Source: Powellomyces hirtus
Taxonomy: Eukaryota; Chytridiomycota; Chytridiomycetes; Spizellomycetales; Powellomycetaceae
Assembly (NCBI GenBank): GCA_025526995.1
Contig: JAHLKG010000008.1
Location: 310,001 to 374,000 of the forward strand
Direction of reading: 5' to 3'
DNA length: 64,000 bases
The notes under the pieces are model-generated. The model worked only from the letters and a program-made list of their open reading frames with translations, searched no databases and was not told where the DNA came from. Position numbers and translations under genes: made by a program. How positions within the stretch are numbered: the stretch's first letter is position 1; each line of letters starts with the position of its first letter. This document shows, piece by piece, positions 1 through 12,539 of the stretch.

Positions 1-688
1 ACCAGTCTTTGTATTATGATACGCACATCGGCCTCTGAGCAGTGTCTTCGACTTTTCACGCGTTGTACCAGCTCACCACCTTTGCAGCTAAGATTGTGGG
101 GAAAAGGCGAAAAAAAGAGCGCAGGGATCTGCAGATCAACATAAAACCAAAACCGTCCGGGCGCACCACCTCCGCGCACACCGCGTCTCCAACCACCACT
201 CTTGTACTCACTACTCCATGATGAGGAAAAACTGTTTCGGGGTTTCAAACACCTCTTTGAGCTGTATGATGTGGGCATGTCGTACGCGCTTCATGATCGC
301 AACTTCACGCTGTATCTGCTCGTAGGCTCTCGGGTCGCCTCTTCGTTTTCGCATTATTTTGCATGCATAGGTAGTATTTGTTTCTTTATGTTGGACGAGC
401 CTTACTGTCCCAAAAGAGCCTCTGCATTGTGTAAAACAATCAATCAGATTGTTTACCGCAAGTTCCAAATCTCAGCAGAACCAGTCACACGTACTGTCCA
501 AGTTTAGCTCCCAAGCTGTAAGCAGCTTCCAGTGCAATAGAATCATCAGTCCTAGTGTGCGCAATGGAAGCTTTTATGTACGCTGAGGCGTCTGCCGCTG
601 CAGATTTGGGTGTGTTGATTGTAATGCGGGCGATCCGCGGTGATGCTAAAGCATGCCAAAAGAAGCCGTGTGTTAGGATATCAGTCAA
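1..688 (-). CDS. CaMK-type Ser/Thr protein kinase, N-terminal part (runs off window)
   Basis: The start of a eukaryotic protein kinase catalytic domain is assembled from three minus-strand exons: about 645-495, 421-212 and 87-1, with introns 422-494 (73 nt) and 88-211 (124 nt). The splice joins give a glycine-rich loop (KLGQGSFGTVRL), the ATP-anchoring lysine in YACKIM, an alpha-C region and the hinge LIMEYCKGGEL, in the right order and spacing. The style (GGEL after the hinge, compact N-lobe) fits the CaMK group (CaMK1/Rck-like); the subfamily is inferred. The catalytic loop, DFG motif and regulatory tail lie beyond position 1. The true start is unresolved: an in-frame leader is open to about 688 but has no convincing ATG, and a branch-point-like CTAAC followed by TTTAG near 645 suggests another intron upstream. 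Confidence 0.85.
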
Positions 689-1413
689 AGGGCCGGTGAA
701 ATGAATCGAGCGCGCTGACCACTGGCGGACATTATCGGCGCTTCGAAGTAAGTGGGCGGTTTTGCAGCGGCAGCAAGAGGACGGGGAGTGAGCTGCTGCG
801 AGGGAGCAGAAGAACGAGAAGCAACAAGACCGCTATATCTATCCACAAAGATATGTCCGCACGGCACGCGGTGAGTTATCAGTCAAAAATAAACGAACAG
901 GGAAACTCGGGAATGTTTGTTTAAACATGAAAAGTGACATGAATGAATAAATAGCCTCAACGCTTGGCTTTGACAAAGTACCCCGTCAATGTGAATCGGC
1001 GGAAAAGCGGCGCGCGTTCCTCACGTAAGCAAGCCTATGTCTAGCATGCATTTCATCATCGTTTCAACTCATCACTTCATTAATTCATTCAACGGAGGAG
1101 TCGCGGAGCCAACCGTCTCGATTTGGTACTCCGCCCCCATATAGACCTTCCCACCCACCGCCTCTCATCCCCCGGTTTCTTCGACGGTGCAAACCTTACC
1201 TTACAGCTATTTAAGTTTGTCTGTCTCGACAACAACCGCCCTTCCCTCGCTCAGTGTTAGGCACGAAGGACACAGCATCGATACGTCGAAAACCAATTTC
1301 TACCATCTTCTCCCTTCTGTGTCCCCTATCCTCAACACAACGCGGCACAATCTATAGACTTAGAGTCTGCCCTACCTCACACCGCTTTCAAGCAGCACTG
1401 ACCGACCCCAATC
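689..1413. other. Intergenic region between divergent kinase and oxysterol-binding genes
   Basis: No convincing gene was found. The stretch must hold the divergent promoters of both neighbours and the 5' UTR of the oxysterol-binding gene. It may also hold the first exon of the kinase gene, since a short minus-strand frame is open from about 867 to 685. I saw no repeats or RNA genes. Confidence 0.5.
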
Positions 1414-2789
1414 ATGGAATTACCGAAATCCGAGAGCGGAACATCCCTCGACTCCAGCGTGTCGATAAAAACTGAAAACATCGAACTTGCCGATGGCAGC
1501 AGCAAAGTCAAGATGGTATTTGGACTGCTGAAGAAGTTGGTTGGCGTCAAGGACATCTCCTCCATGAGGCTGTCTCTGCCGGCATCACTTTTGGAGCCCG
1601 AGTCAAATCTGGAATTTTGGAATTATATGGATCGTCCAGACTACTTTGTCAGCATCCCTGACGGTGACACGCCTGTGGAGCGCATGTTGCGCGTCATCAG
1701 ATGGTGGTTTGCCAAAGACACGAAATGGAAAGACCAAAGGCTGCGAAAACCCTATAACTCGGTCCTTGGTGAAAGATTCATCTGCTGGTGGGATGTGCCC
1801 GCTGACAACTCGACAGCTCCGCCCAAGGGTGACGCAGCAAACCCGATCGCTCCGTCTCCACCGTTGGGAAATCTTAGAGTAACATGTAAGATCCAAGTTG
1901 TTTTCTTCACACCTGCGCAAGTTTACTGATCAACTTCCTGATATCAGGCGTAACCGAGCAGATTTCCCATCATCCACCCGTTTCAGCATATTACTACGAA
2001 TGCAAGGATAAGAAAATAATAGGTCGCGGAGTCGACCATATAGCTGCTCGGTTCACAGGAACGAATATCAAGGTCGGACCGGGATCTCAAAACCAAGGCA
2101 TCTTCATTACCCTGCAGTCACACGATAACGAGGAATATAATATTCAACACCCGTGGGCATCCGTCACCGGCTGGTTATCCGGATCGCCGTATGTGGTCGT
2201 TGGCGAAAGGGCTGTCATCACTTGTCCAAAATCGGGATTGAAGGCTGTTTTGGAGTACAAGGACGAACCCACATTCGGTAAACCCAAATTTGCCGTCGAA
2301 GGAAAAATTTTCAAATACGATTTTGCTTCCGACAAGGCATATAGCGAAAAGGATCGTAAGGAGAGGGAGAAGATTGGGAAGATACCGGATGCAGAGGTAC
2401 TGTGTCGCCTCACCGGACAATGGAATGGGCAAATCACCGCAACCGAGGCGGGATCAACGGCCACTCGGTTGCTGTTCGATATGAACGAGTCAACGCCCGC
2501 GCCGAAACAGGTTCTTTCTTTGGATGATCAGCACCCCATGGAGTCGCGGAAAATATGGGCACCTGTGACAGCTGCGCTGCTGCAGAAAGACTCGAACACG
2601 GCTACTTCTGAAAAACGAATCATTGAGGACAGGCAACGCGCTGCAGCCGCCGAACTCGAGAAAGCCGGAAAGACGTTTGACAGTTGGTTCTTCGATTTCA
2701 AGGGTCCGAGGGACGCAAAGCCTGGGCCCCCTGTAGACATGGACTGCGGAAAACCTTTTATGAAGGAAGGCAGGGCGCCGGTACTATGA
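1414..2789 (+). CDS. Oxysterol-binding protein, Osh4/Kes1-like lipid-transfer protein
   Basis: Two exons, 1414-1885 and 1948-2789, are joined by a 62-nt intron and give about 437 aa, nearly the length of yeast Osh4/Kes1 and without room for PH or ankyrin domains. The family signature EQISHHPPVSAYY is at about residue 161, directly after the intron, and is preceded by the lid and beta-barrel entry segment (KPYNSVLGERF). In the Osh4 family these proteins exchange sterol for PI4P at ER-Golgi contacts; that role is inferred from family membership. The C-terminus carries the usual WFDFKGPRD-like segment and ends in a short Pro/Gly-rich tail. The start is the first ATG after an in-frame stop and is followed by an acidic, Ser-rich leader. 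No lesion is seen. Confidence 0.93.
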
Positions 2790-3187
2790 TGAGGTTGGCG
2801 CTTACGGACAGGTGACTTTGATCTGTAGTAGGAAATTCCGCCAGCAAATAGATTGTGTAATCTAGTAAAGAATCGGCAGACTATTAGCTGGGACACGATA
2901 TTGTTGCTGCGCAGCAATGTACGTCACGTGCTCATAACTGCGCAGCATTCGGACGTGTCCGGACTGGACTATCCATGATGCTCTCTGGATGTCCCAAACA
3001 ATAATTCTACAAATAATCAACGGTCTTAACTTGCGCATTTCGCACGGCTTGGACCAACACTATTTGCCATTTGCTGATTAGGGGCTATTTAGCAGTAGGA
3101 AATATAGTGGTGGCGGAAGGATCATATTAGCGAACCAGTTGACAAGTTTGCTGTTCACGTTCGCAATTCTCGTCCGGCGCGGCCCAA
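2790..3187. other. Intergenic spacer
   Basis: This 398-nt spacer between two co-directional genes contains the 3' end of the oxysterol-binding gene and the promoter of the Ctf4-like gene. I see no gene, repeat or clear regulatory motif. Confidence 0.5.
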
Positions 3188-6100
3188 ATGTCTGCACTTC
3201 TCAAACTTCGCCCTCGAGTGGTTCACGCACAAGGATTTACTGGTGTAGCCTTTTCACAGGACGGAGAGTACGCCTTCCTTTCTGATTATGCTTCAATGAC
3301 GCTGCCGTTCTCACCAAATATTTCTATGCAATTTCTTCTCGTCTCCTCATTCACACAGCCAGATATTGACAGCTGGAGACGACGCCACCTTGCGAATAGT
3401 AAAGACAGAGTCTGTGAGAGATGAGGAAGACGATGGTCTTGACCAGGCGATTACGTCTGATCGGCACAAGGCAGCTATCACCTGCATGAGTGTTCTCGGG
3501 AGCAACGTCGTGACGGGCTCAGAGGACCATAACGTCTGCCTGCACGACGTGACAAGTGGAGAGTTTAAGAGACTGGTTGTTAGATGCACATTGACGGTCC
3601 GAGCCGTGGCATTGCGACCTGGCCGACATGGTACAAGGAAAGCCACATGGGTAGCCGTTGCTTCAGACGAATTGGATATCCGAATGATTGACATTGAGGA
3701 CATCACCAACATCATCACGATCAAAGGTCATAAGCGTGGCCTCAAGTCGCTCGCATTTGATCCGACTGGTGAATATCTCGTGTCAGCTGATTCAGATGGG
3801 CAGTTGAATGTCTGGGATCTGCGCGCCGGGACACCGAAGCTGGCGCGCGCGTTCGGCAACACCATTACCAAGTCTGAACCCGAAGAAAACGAGTATTGCC
3901 AGATTGCATGGCATCCGGGAAAGAAAGTGTTTGCGGTACCCGGGAAACTTGGAGAGATTGCGGTAATCGAGGCGCACACTTGGAAACACCTGTATAATAT
4001 CAAAGAGGAGAATCGGAGCGACTGCGTAGCCCTGTTATCGTGGTCTCCAACAGGGTCTCATCTGGTGTCCGTGTCCGTCAAAGGCAGAATATGCTTTTGG
4101 AAACCGGAGGAAAGCAAAAGCGTCCCGCTTGCAAGCGAGCAGGCGAAGGCCCGTATCACTGGCATCGCCTGGCATCCCAAGCACTATGATCTATGCATTA
4201 CCGACGACATGGGCAGGTTGATGTACTGGCGGGATGCAGTGACGGCGTCCGAACAGGAAAGGGGCCAGCTATTCAAGCTGTTTGACGACGAAGCAATGGA
4301 ATCAGATAGCGCGGGTGAGGTGGGGCCTGGTCAGCGGCAGGGGCAAGATCATGACCTAGCAGCGTTTACCGCCGATCTTCTTGGCGATCTCGAGGATGAC
4401 GATGACGAGGGAGGAGACACGGGCGCAGCGGAGGATTTTGTGGTGGATGACGATGGTGCTGGTTACGCAGCTCCTTTGGAGAAACCTGGTGATCTTAGGC
4501 GATATCACGAAAAAGGGCGCAAACAAGCCGTCAAGGATCTTGACAAGGGTAAGGATTTGTTTCCCTTGCCGCAGCCCATGTGTTTCTTGCGCTGATTAGT
4601 TGTATTTGAATGCTTTCTAGAGAATGGCCACCGACGGCGCTTAGAGATGGGAACGCTGGATGCGCAGGAAGCGTTCCAGCCTGGTGCGACGCCCATGCGG
4701 AAAAGCAGAAGATATTTGGCTTTCAACATGGTCGGCGTGATTTACACAGTTGATGCCTCCACCCACAACAATGTCAACGTGGAATTTCATGACAGATCCA
4801 TCCGACCATTTCATTTCACTGACTACCACAATTACAGCATCGCAGCACTCTCCTCTTCCGGGGCATGCTTCGCCTCCGAAGAAACAGTTACGGACCGCAG
4901 CAGAATCTATTTCCGCGCGCTTGACACTTGGGCTACCAACGCGGATTGGACCATTGTTCTGGACAAAACTGAGAGTGTCAAATGCTTGGCCATCACTAAC
5001 AGAGGTCCTGTTGCGGCCACTGACAGCAGATTCTTGAGATTCTTCTCATACAGCGGTCTCCAAACTTTTATCCTGTCCATGCCGGGACCAGTCGTAACGA
5101 TGGCTGCTTCGGGTGACTGGCTGATCGTAATCTATCACGCCGGTGGCGTGTATCATGGAGATCAGAATCTTGCTTACATGCTGTACAACACAGCAACGAA
5201 GACGACGATCCGGAAGGATGGCGTGCCGCTTTCGCCGGGATCGACATTGATATGGGCTGGTATCTCAGAGTTAGGAATACCAGCGACATATGACTCCACA
5301 GGTGTACTCCGATCTCTCCTTCCGCATAGCGACTTTGCCTGGATCCCGGTATTGGATTCCCGCGCCGTCCGTGGCACAAAGCAAGAATGGTACTGGCCAG
5401 TTGAAGTTCTCGAAGACAAGCTGATGTGTGTGACTTGCAAAGCCGGTGATAAGATCCCCGGCCACCCGCGCCCGCTGCTCAGCGACATTCCTCTTCAAGC
5501 ACCGTTCCTGGAACTCCGATCCTCCACAACATCTGATGAATCTTCCGCTGCACCACCGGCCGAATCTTCTACTGCACAGCCAGGCGCACCTTCTACTACA
5601 CCTCCGACCACTTCTTCCGCTGCACTACCGGCCGCTCAAGAAGAGAAGCTGTTCCGGGCGGGATTGCTCGCAGCGCATTACCGCGCGCAGGCCATTGCTG
5701 CGGGCAAATTTGCCGAGAAGGAGAAGGAAATGCTCAAGCGCGATGTTGAGATTGACAAGATTGTTGTGCAGCTCATCCTGGTCGCGTGCAGAGCGGAGAA
5801 GGTTCAGCGCGCACTCGATCTGTGCAACACATTGCAAACCCTCCGTGCCATCGATGGCGCAATCAAGATTGCGGTCATGAACCACCTGCCTGCCCTCGCC
5901 GAGCGGATGAGCCTGGTGAAGGAGGAGCGCATGCGAAGTATTGCTGATGCTGCAGACAGGATGGTTGGACGTGAGCAAGAGAGCGAAACGCAGCGATCTG
6001 CCGTTCTGTTTGGTGAACCCGTGGCTCGCGACGAAACCCGATGGCGAGATGAACCGCTTCCTCATCGCCGTACTCATGGCGGCAGTAGGATCCCCGCATT

Positions 6101-7235
6101 ACGTAGCCCGGTCGTGACACCCCGCAAATCAGCGAGCGCAGTTGCAACACGTATGTCGTCGCCTGCGCCTCTTCCCAGACAGAAGCAGCAACAAGTGGGT
6201 AGAGTTGAGCCTGTAGACCAGGACGATTCCATGGGAGATGTTAATGTAATAGAAGCTGATGATGTGGATAGCAACGAATACGACGACAACAATGGACAAG
6301 GACGAGCGGCATCACCGCCGCCACTCCCACCACCGCTCCCTGCTACGCCTGCGGCCAAGAAGGGAAACCCATTCGCGGTGGGTGCTGGTGGAGCTGCGGC
6401 CACGCCCGGACGATCCACTATTACCCGACCTGCGGCCACCAGCTCGGGGAACACGAACGCCCATGCCTTCGAGGGACTTCGAGGAGCTACATCGCGGAAA
6501 GCAGTTGAAGGTGGGTAGTCAATGAGAACGGACATTTGATCCACAAATCAATGTTGAGCACGCCCATTCGTATTTCCAGAACCAAAACCAGTAGTACCGA
6601 AACGAAAACACAATCAAACGACCTTGCTTGGCGCAATCCAAGGCATCAAGAGTTCAGCACCCAGTTTGTCCAAAGCTCAGCGCAATACCACCAATGACGT
6701 AGCTGATGAAAATGGCGATAGTCCCGCTAAACGGAGACGAGCCAGCAAGGATGTGGCCGATGGCGAGGCAAGCAAGGAGAAGCCGGGTAGCCGCATAGGA
6801 CGTTTCTTTGCACGCGAGGACGAGGTAAGAGTGATGGATCTCCCGAGTGGCTTGCCACTGGCATCGTGAGCCCACGCTGAATAAGTTGCTTACCTTCTTC
6901 CTGGCACGTTCGCAGATGGATGTCGACAGCAACGAGTCCGCTACAATCGCCCTGACAGACACAGAGCTAGAAGATACTCCCCACAGCAATGTAAGCGTTG
7001 CGCCATTTGTTCGTATGTGAGATGGAATCTTTGCTGATGTGTGAACCTCCCGAAGCTGGTGGACGACGACGAGACACAACTCCTGGAAGACAAGGAGAAC
7101 GATGACACTGCGGCGGTTGAGGACGCTAGCGCGGAACCAGCAAATGAGAAGCGCTTTGCCGGGGCGGAAAAGATTCCTGCCGCAGGCGCAAGTGGGCTAG
7201 GACGATTCCGATTTTCAGGAACTTCTGGAGCTTGA
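3188..7235 (+). CDS. Ctf4/WDHD1-like replisome adaptor (WD40 + SepB domain)
   Basis: Six exons (3188-3267, 3359-4548, 4621-6510, 6580-6824, 6916-6990, 7056-7235) stay in phase at every junction and give about 1,219 aa. The N-terminal part is a WD40 propeller (repeats such as KSLAFDPTGEYLVSADSDGQ and IAWHPKHYDLCITDDMGR), followed by an acidic linker. A SepB/Mcl1-type second beta-propeller domain begins near QPGATPMRKSRRYLAFNM, and a helical segment follows at about residue 760 onward. The tail is Pro/Ala-rich, basic and disordered, with NGDSPAKRRRA resembling a nuclear localisation signal. Ctf4 trimers tether CMG helicase, DNA polymerase alpha and cohesion factors at the fork; that function is taken from the family. 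No HMG box is seen, as in other fungi. Exon 1 is short and its donor/acceptor pair was chosen because it restores an unbroken WD repeat. Confidence 0.93.
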
Positions 7236-7344
7236 GACGAGCGCATCAGACTCTGATGTTCTCACATAATACAGTGCAGTCCATCTATAGATGCTTAGCT
7301 ACTGCTACGGAACAGGGATTCTCTCATCTAGCAATTATCTGAAT

Positions 7345-8009
7345 CTAGTCTAGATCAACACAAAGCAGCGCTAGAGGAGTTCCATATATCCGTTGCGCAT
7401 CTTGCACCAGGTCGGGACAGAGCGAACGGAAGTACTGGAGGAGATAGTGCAAGCGCCGCGTATCTGCTGTTGTTCCTGCTGCGCCGTACTCGAACGTTGT
7501 GGCGAGGAACTGTAGATCTGTAGACACAATGAGAACAAGATGTAGCGAGGAAAGACCCTCACAGAATATTTAGCTGCAAACCTTGATCTTCCCCCAAAGC
7601 CGACTGCATCCGGATGTCAAACAAACGCTGCGCATTCTTGCTTTGGACGAGAGTGAGTTCATGAAGCTCCCACAGGAGCGGGAGGGCTGATGCGATCAAC
7701 TTCTTTCGCACTCGCGACCGCAGTGGGAGTGAGGGTATTGAGAGAACTTCTGAAAAATACAAACGAGAAGTTTGGTTACTGCGCTGTCGACTTTGAGACC
7801 GGCTTCACCATGGAATATGAGAGGCTCACTGTTGAGTAAGCGGGTAAAGCGGTATGGTCTGAGCAGTGAAGCGGGATGTTATGGAACTACCAAAAAGAAT
7901 TGGCGGAAGAGAAGGGAATGCAACATTACCGATACTCGGACAAAGCGCATCTGCATTCTCTGACGTCTGTTGAATCGAACAGCATTCCTGTCAGCAGCGT
8001 CATTGCCAT
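7345..8009 (-). CDS. Hypothetical protein, small spliced gene
   Basis: Four minus-strand exons (8009-7930, 7858-7830, 7749-7582, 7517-7345) join in phase with GTAATG, GTGAGC and GTTTGC donors and give about 149 aa. The two distal exons are the best supported: a helical segment (KKLIASALPLLWELHELTL) continues across the last intron into a further helical region. The first two exons are less certain, and the upstream start may differ. I do not recognise a family. There is no signal peptide, membrane segment or metal-binding pattern. It lies tail-to-tail with the Ctf4-like gene, 109 bp away, and just downstream of another unrecognised minus-strand gene, so the two could share a transcript or be misjoined. 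Confidence 0.5.
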
Positions 8010-8086
8010 GATGAGGTATCTGTCATGGATGTTTGAAAATGAGATCGAGGTCTACAGCAAAGTCACCAAAGGAAGACAATAGGCCA

Positions 8087-9419
8087 TTACTTCACCGCCG
8101 CTTGTTTCCTTTCTTTCGACACCGGCGGTGGTGGTGCCGGCGCAGTAGGGACTTCCACGACCGGCTTAGGAAGCGGGCATTCCGGCTTCAGCTCGGGAGC
8201 AAACGGCCACGGTAACTGCTTTGGCGCTGGGGTTGGCGGCTGCATCATCGGAACCTCTGCTACCGTCTTACTGAGATGCCCTGCGAGCACGCGATAGCTG
8301 GCATTGAATTCCTTCATCAGAGTCCGATACACTACCGGTGCCGTCCAGAATGCTCGCTTGACGTCCACGCTGAGGGGAGCAAGTAGCGCCATCTGGGAGA
8401 CAATGTAGAGATTTCGCGGGTTGTCGAGGAAAGCTGCTTCAAGCAGAATGTAGGTTTTTATCGCGCTGTGAATCGGCCCTTTGCTGGACAAATCCGGCAT
8501 CACATTAAACCCGGTGCGGATCCAAAGCTCTTTTCCTTAGCCTGACAGCGCTATCTCACCTCAGTTTGTCGCCCATATCTATCTGGATATCTACTTTTGG
8601 GAGCGCACTCCGCTGCACAGCTATCGTGTGAGTAACATACGATGACGACCAAAATGGCCCAAAGACTTGGGACATACAATGAAAGCAGTGCGCGCACCAC
8701 GTCGCAGCACAGACGGGAGTCTCCATGTTGGCGCGCATGTCGAAAGGCGGATTGATTCTACTCATAGAAGACGACGTTCGACAAGAGTGTCCTCTTTCCG
8801 TCGTTTGGCGATCGGCGAGGGTGCCCTTACCTACGCGGTTCCCATAACCGACGACTTGCGATGAATCCCGGTCAACGATAGCGCACCGATGAGTGATGGT
8901 GACCTGAGAGTAGCTCTGATCGGAATATAACCAGTTTGCGTCAGACACGTATCCAGGCTAATGTGGGAACAGCTTGCTTTGCTCATCTACCCCGAGATAG
9001 GTTGCGTGTGCGACAAGATCCTGCAAAGGGTTCCCTCAATTTGTATGTCACATCTGGCGAACAATGTAACAATTCAGTTCACACCTGCTCAATCCCGACA
9101 ATTTCCGCCAAGCGCAAACACACAGCCCACTTGACATCATCTAAAGAATATGATGTCGCCGGGTTTTTGACCGAAACAAACAGCGAGGTGGATGTGATCA
9201 CTACCCGACGGGTATCGACAAGAGCTTTACGTCTCACGGTCAATCACTGGCAGGATAATTTCCCATGCACGTACTTGTCGACGCACCTTTGTGCTCAGTT
9301 CCCGTAACAAGCACGCAGTCGCTGACGTACCGCACCGGCTGTCCCAAGATAAAATGGAATGCTGGTTTTCGTACATTCTCTGCATGGGCGTCTGAGAGCT
9401 CGTTGATCATCATCAACAT
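8087..9419 (-). CDS. Hypothetical multi-exon protein of unknown family
   Basis: The 5' half is well supported: exons 9419-9287, 9224-9085 and 9020-8991, followed by one starting at 8915, join in phase. They give a globular-looking sequence with VRYVSDCVLVTGTE, a beta-rich stretch (DTRRVVITSTSLFVSV), KWAVCLRLAEIVGIEQ and VTITHRCAIVDRDSS. The 3' end is a clear open exon, about 8533-8087, with helical text (AIKTYILLEAAFLDNP) and a Pro-rich C-terminus ending KERKQAAVK. Two or more introns between about 8850 and 8540 could not be resolved; every join I tried there needed an intron shorter than 35 nt or met a stop. It could therefore be a gene with unusual introns or one that is beginning to decay. 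I do not recognise the family, and no membrane helix is obvious. Confidence 0.5.
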
Positions 9420-10554
9420 GAACAGCGAGACATACAAATATTTTTGTCAGTTGGTTTGGACAACCGCCAGAATGTAGAATTGGGTCATTTGGGTTGAAGT
9501 TATGCCCAACAAGCTAACCGCAAAAATACCCCGAACCCCCGGTTTGTCAAAACTTTCTATGCACCGTGCATTTGGTAAATCTCCTGCCATTCACTGCAAC
9601 TTGTCAAATGCTCCGTGTAACGGCCTGGAGGTCACCATAATCAAAGCTGGGTCTGGGACCAGTGTTCAAAAGATAGATATCAATTGACATGGTATTGAAA
9701 AGTATGTAAATGGAGACATCCACGCATTGTCTTCACGGAAGTGAATGCAGAAAACGTCGCGACGAGAGTTCCCGATACGTTTCGCTCCAACATGGCATTC
9801 ATGTGCTCGAACTCTCGCAACTCTCGCATGAAATCACGATTGGCGGCAGCAGGATTAGCAGCCTTTGATTTGAGCGAGTGTACGATGCAAAGTTCCTTAC
9901 CAGTTGGAGCAATGGAGACTAGAGAGGCTTCGGATTCGCGCCGGCTTCCATGTCCCGAAATAGGTCATTAACCGTGCTTGTCTATGGAATGTGAAGCCTG
10001 GCCTGAGATATTGGTGGAAAGAGAAGGAATAGGAATGTCACTCCCCACACATTAAGCTTGTCAACGCCATGTGTTAAGCTTTCTTTGAGACGGGACTCCG
10101 ACGGTCCGACGCGTCTGGGTTCCGTACGCTACGGTAGCTGTATGTTCTCGTTCAAAGGCCCTCGGGGCCGTCGTTCTCCTCGATACAATATCCGATACGT
10201 TCGTGCGGCCGCAGTTAAAACTGAACTGGAATGAATCAGCACTTATGCATGTTGCACACGAGTTGGCCTCGAAAGGAGGTATCCTGCACATACTTAGTTC
10301 AGGCACTGAAAGCGCTCCCGGTCGATGCGGGCGTCATGAGTTGACCAATGTTGAGTGCCTTTGCAAATGTAGCTCTGGCTCGAGAAGTTTCGGTATGACT
10401 GAGATCACAATATGATTGATATACGAAAAGCAATGGGAATGTGAGAGGAAACAGGAACTAGATAGCTAATGATAGATGGGACTATGTACAGGTGGGTAGG
10501 CTATCTCACGAATTTAGTGGTGGCTGTCAAAACATATTCTTTTGGTCTTTGGTT
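9420..10554. other. Region without a supported gene model
   Basis: On the minus strand about 9,905-9,684 is open and encodes protein-like text (MRELREFEHMNAMLERNVSG), but I could not join it to a start or to the gene downstream. It may be an upstream exon of the gene that starts at 9,419 or part of a separate small gene. The remainder probably includes the 3' UTR of the homeobox gene, which ends at 10,555. No RNA gene or repeat was recognised. Confidence 0.35.
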
Positions 10555-12539
10555 CTACGTCACGAGTATAGATCCTTCGATGCCACCCATGTGTCCGCCA
10601 ATATCCGTTCCATCATGAGTGGACGTCAGGGTATCCAGGAACGTTTCGGGCAGTACGTCGAGGCCTCCATAGTGGCTATAGCTCGACATCCCGCCGTCCT
10701 GTTGGACTTGCATGAGTTGATGTTGGTGCTGCTGTTGTTGTTGTTGACGCTGTTGGTGGGATGGTTGGTTGGGTTCGAGCGAGATGAAGGACAGCTCGTC
10801 AAGCAGTCCTTCCGTTGACTGGTGCTGCTCCTGGTGGTATTGTTGCTGTTGTTGCTGCTGTTGCTGAAGTTGGAGGCTGTGCGCATGGCTGAGTGTGTCG
10901 ATTGACGACGACGGGGAGGCGAGAAGCTCTTCAGAATAGTTCTCTTCGGCGTACGCGGGAAGGCTGGGTTGATGGGTGAATTGTGAGACGAGCAAGGCGG
11001 GCGTCGAGTGACGTCGGAAAGGTGAAGGCGGCTGAGGGCCGGAAGGTGCTGTGGTCAATCCAGGTCCAGTCATCAAAGGATGAAGTCCCTGCATGGGGGA
11101 AGGTCGTTCCGGTCCTTTTGCCATCAACCTGGTGACCCGTTGCAGGTGTGGTGTGGATTGGCAAACCCGTCCCCACTCTGCAGCCAACGCTTGAGCATTG
11201 CCCTTGATGACGTGTCGCAGGACACATGTCGCTTGCATGTTCTCGGTGAAATCTCGGCACTGAGTCCATGTTGGCTGTGTCATACCGCCCGAGTTCTCCA
11301 TAAAGAAAACTGGTGGCATTGATATGTCGAGCAGAAGCTGTCCGTGGAAGGCATCTACCGCGTCAAACGAAACACTGACCAAAGCCGCAAAAGGGTACTC
11401 GATCTTGAATCGTGATGGACCTTCGGCAATCTCGTAGCGAATGGTTTGCGCGTCACTTTGGATAGTGCAAGACAGATCATTGCTGGCGATGGGAACACGT
11501 CGCCAGCTTCCGATGGAAAGCGACTCGGCACTAAGTTTCGTTGATGGAGGCAGAGACGAAGACAAGGAAGACGGCCACTGCCCCTGCTTGTGCACGGGAA
11601 GATTGCCGTAAGGCTCAGAGTTCTGACGCGGACGAGTAGTGGCCTGCTGTTGCTGCTGCGGCTGCTGCTGCATTTGCGGCATGGCTTGTCCTCCATTGAT
11701 CGCCCCAGCGAGATCGAGGGCGGCGTTGTTGCCTGGACCGGTCGTGGCTCGTACGGCGCCAGGCCCAGTAGCCATGCGCATACCCATGCCGATCGCGGAG
11801 AAATCGACACTGCTTGATCTGCCCATGGCAGGTCTTGGCTGAATAGCCTGTTGTCCATATGGCGAGAAGGGGAATCCGGTGCCGTAAGGGTTGTAATAAC
11901 CTCCGTGCATGCCATACGTTGCCGCCAGGTATGATTGGGCGCGATGTGCTTGTTCTTGTGCAGCGTGCTGAGCAGCTCGTTTCTGCATGAGCTTCACTTT
12001 CGCGCGACGATTTTGAAACCAGATCTGAATGGATCGCTCAGTCATGTTTACTTTGGAGGCGAGAATCTCGCGGAGTTTGGCGTTGGGTGAGGTTTGGGTA
12101 AGAAACGTCTCTTCGAGGATAGCAAGCTGCTCTGGCGTCGCTCTCGCGCGCTTCTTGGATGTTGTGGAACCGCTGCCATTCGCGTCCGCGTTCTGGCTTT
12201 GAGCTCCAGTAGTTCCACTATATAAGGATGATAATGTAAGCGTGGGAACAAGTATCTACCAATCTCTCCTAAAGCCTAAGCATACCTTGCGTTGTGAAAC
12301 TGTTTTGTGTCGTCGCTTGCATCATCGGAAGAGTCCGCTTCTTCGTGCATTGTCATGCGTTCATCACGGCCGACGCTTGTATCCGGAGTGCGGAAGGAAG
12401 CATTCGGTACATTTGCAGAGGTTTGTGAATGAACCGGGAAGTATGTTGCTGTCGTGGCATCATGCAGGATGTCGACGGAGAAGCGCCGCTTCGCTGGTCG
12501 CTCATCGTAGCCAAAGGAGCCGGAAACAGCAGCGGTCAT
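10555..12539 (-). CDS. Homeodomain transcription factor with polyglutamine tracts
   Basis: Two exons, 12539-12286 and 12217-10555, are separated by a 68-nt intron and give about 638 aa. The homeodomain lies at about residues 105-165, beginning KKRARATPEQLAIL and ending in the recognition helix IQIWFQNRRAKVKLMQKR, with the invariant W, F, N and R residues present. Basic residues on both sides give nuclear localisation. After it comes a conserved-looking mixed alpha/beta region (about residues 300-430, around FAALVSVSFDAVDAFHGQLL), which I take to be a fungal homeobox-associated domain, then Pro-rich and Gln-rich tracts typical of activation domains. Residues before the homeodomain are acidic/Ser-rich (EEADSSDDASDD). 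It is likely a DNA-binding regulator; targets are unknown. The start is the first true ATG in the frame; an upstream in-frame TTG is not used. Confidence 0.92.

Noticed and set aside
7876..8082. Plus-strand open frame of 68 codons ending just before the minus-strand gene at 8087
   Set aside because: It has an in-frame stop directly upstream, no exon to join to, and overlaps minus-strand exons that splice in phase. It could still be real, but the minus model explains more sequence.
8936..9307. Plus-strand 123-codon open frame
   Set aside because: It lies opposite to three minus-strand exons that splice in phase and reads as a shadow.
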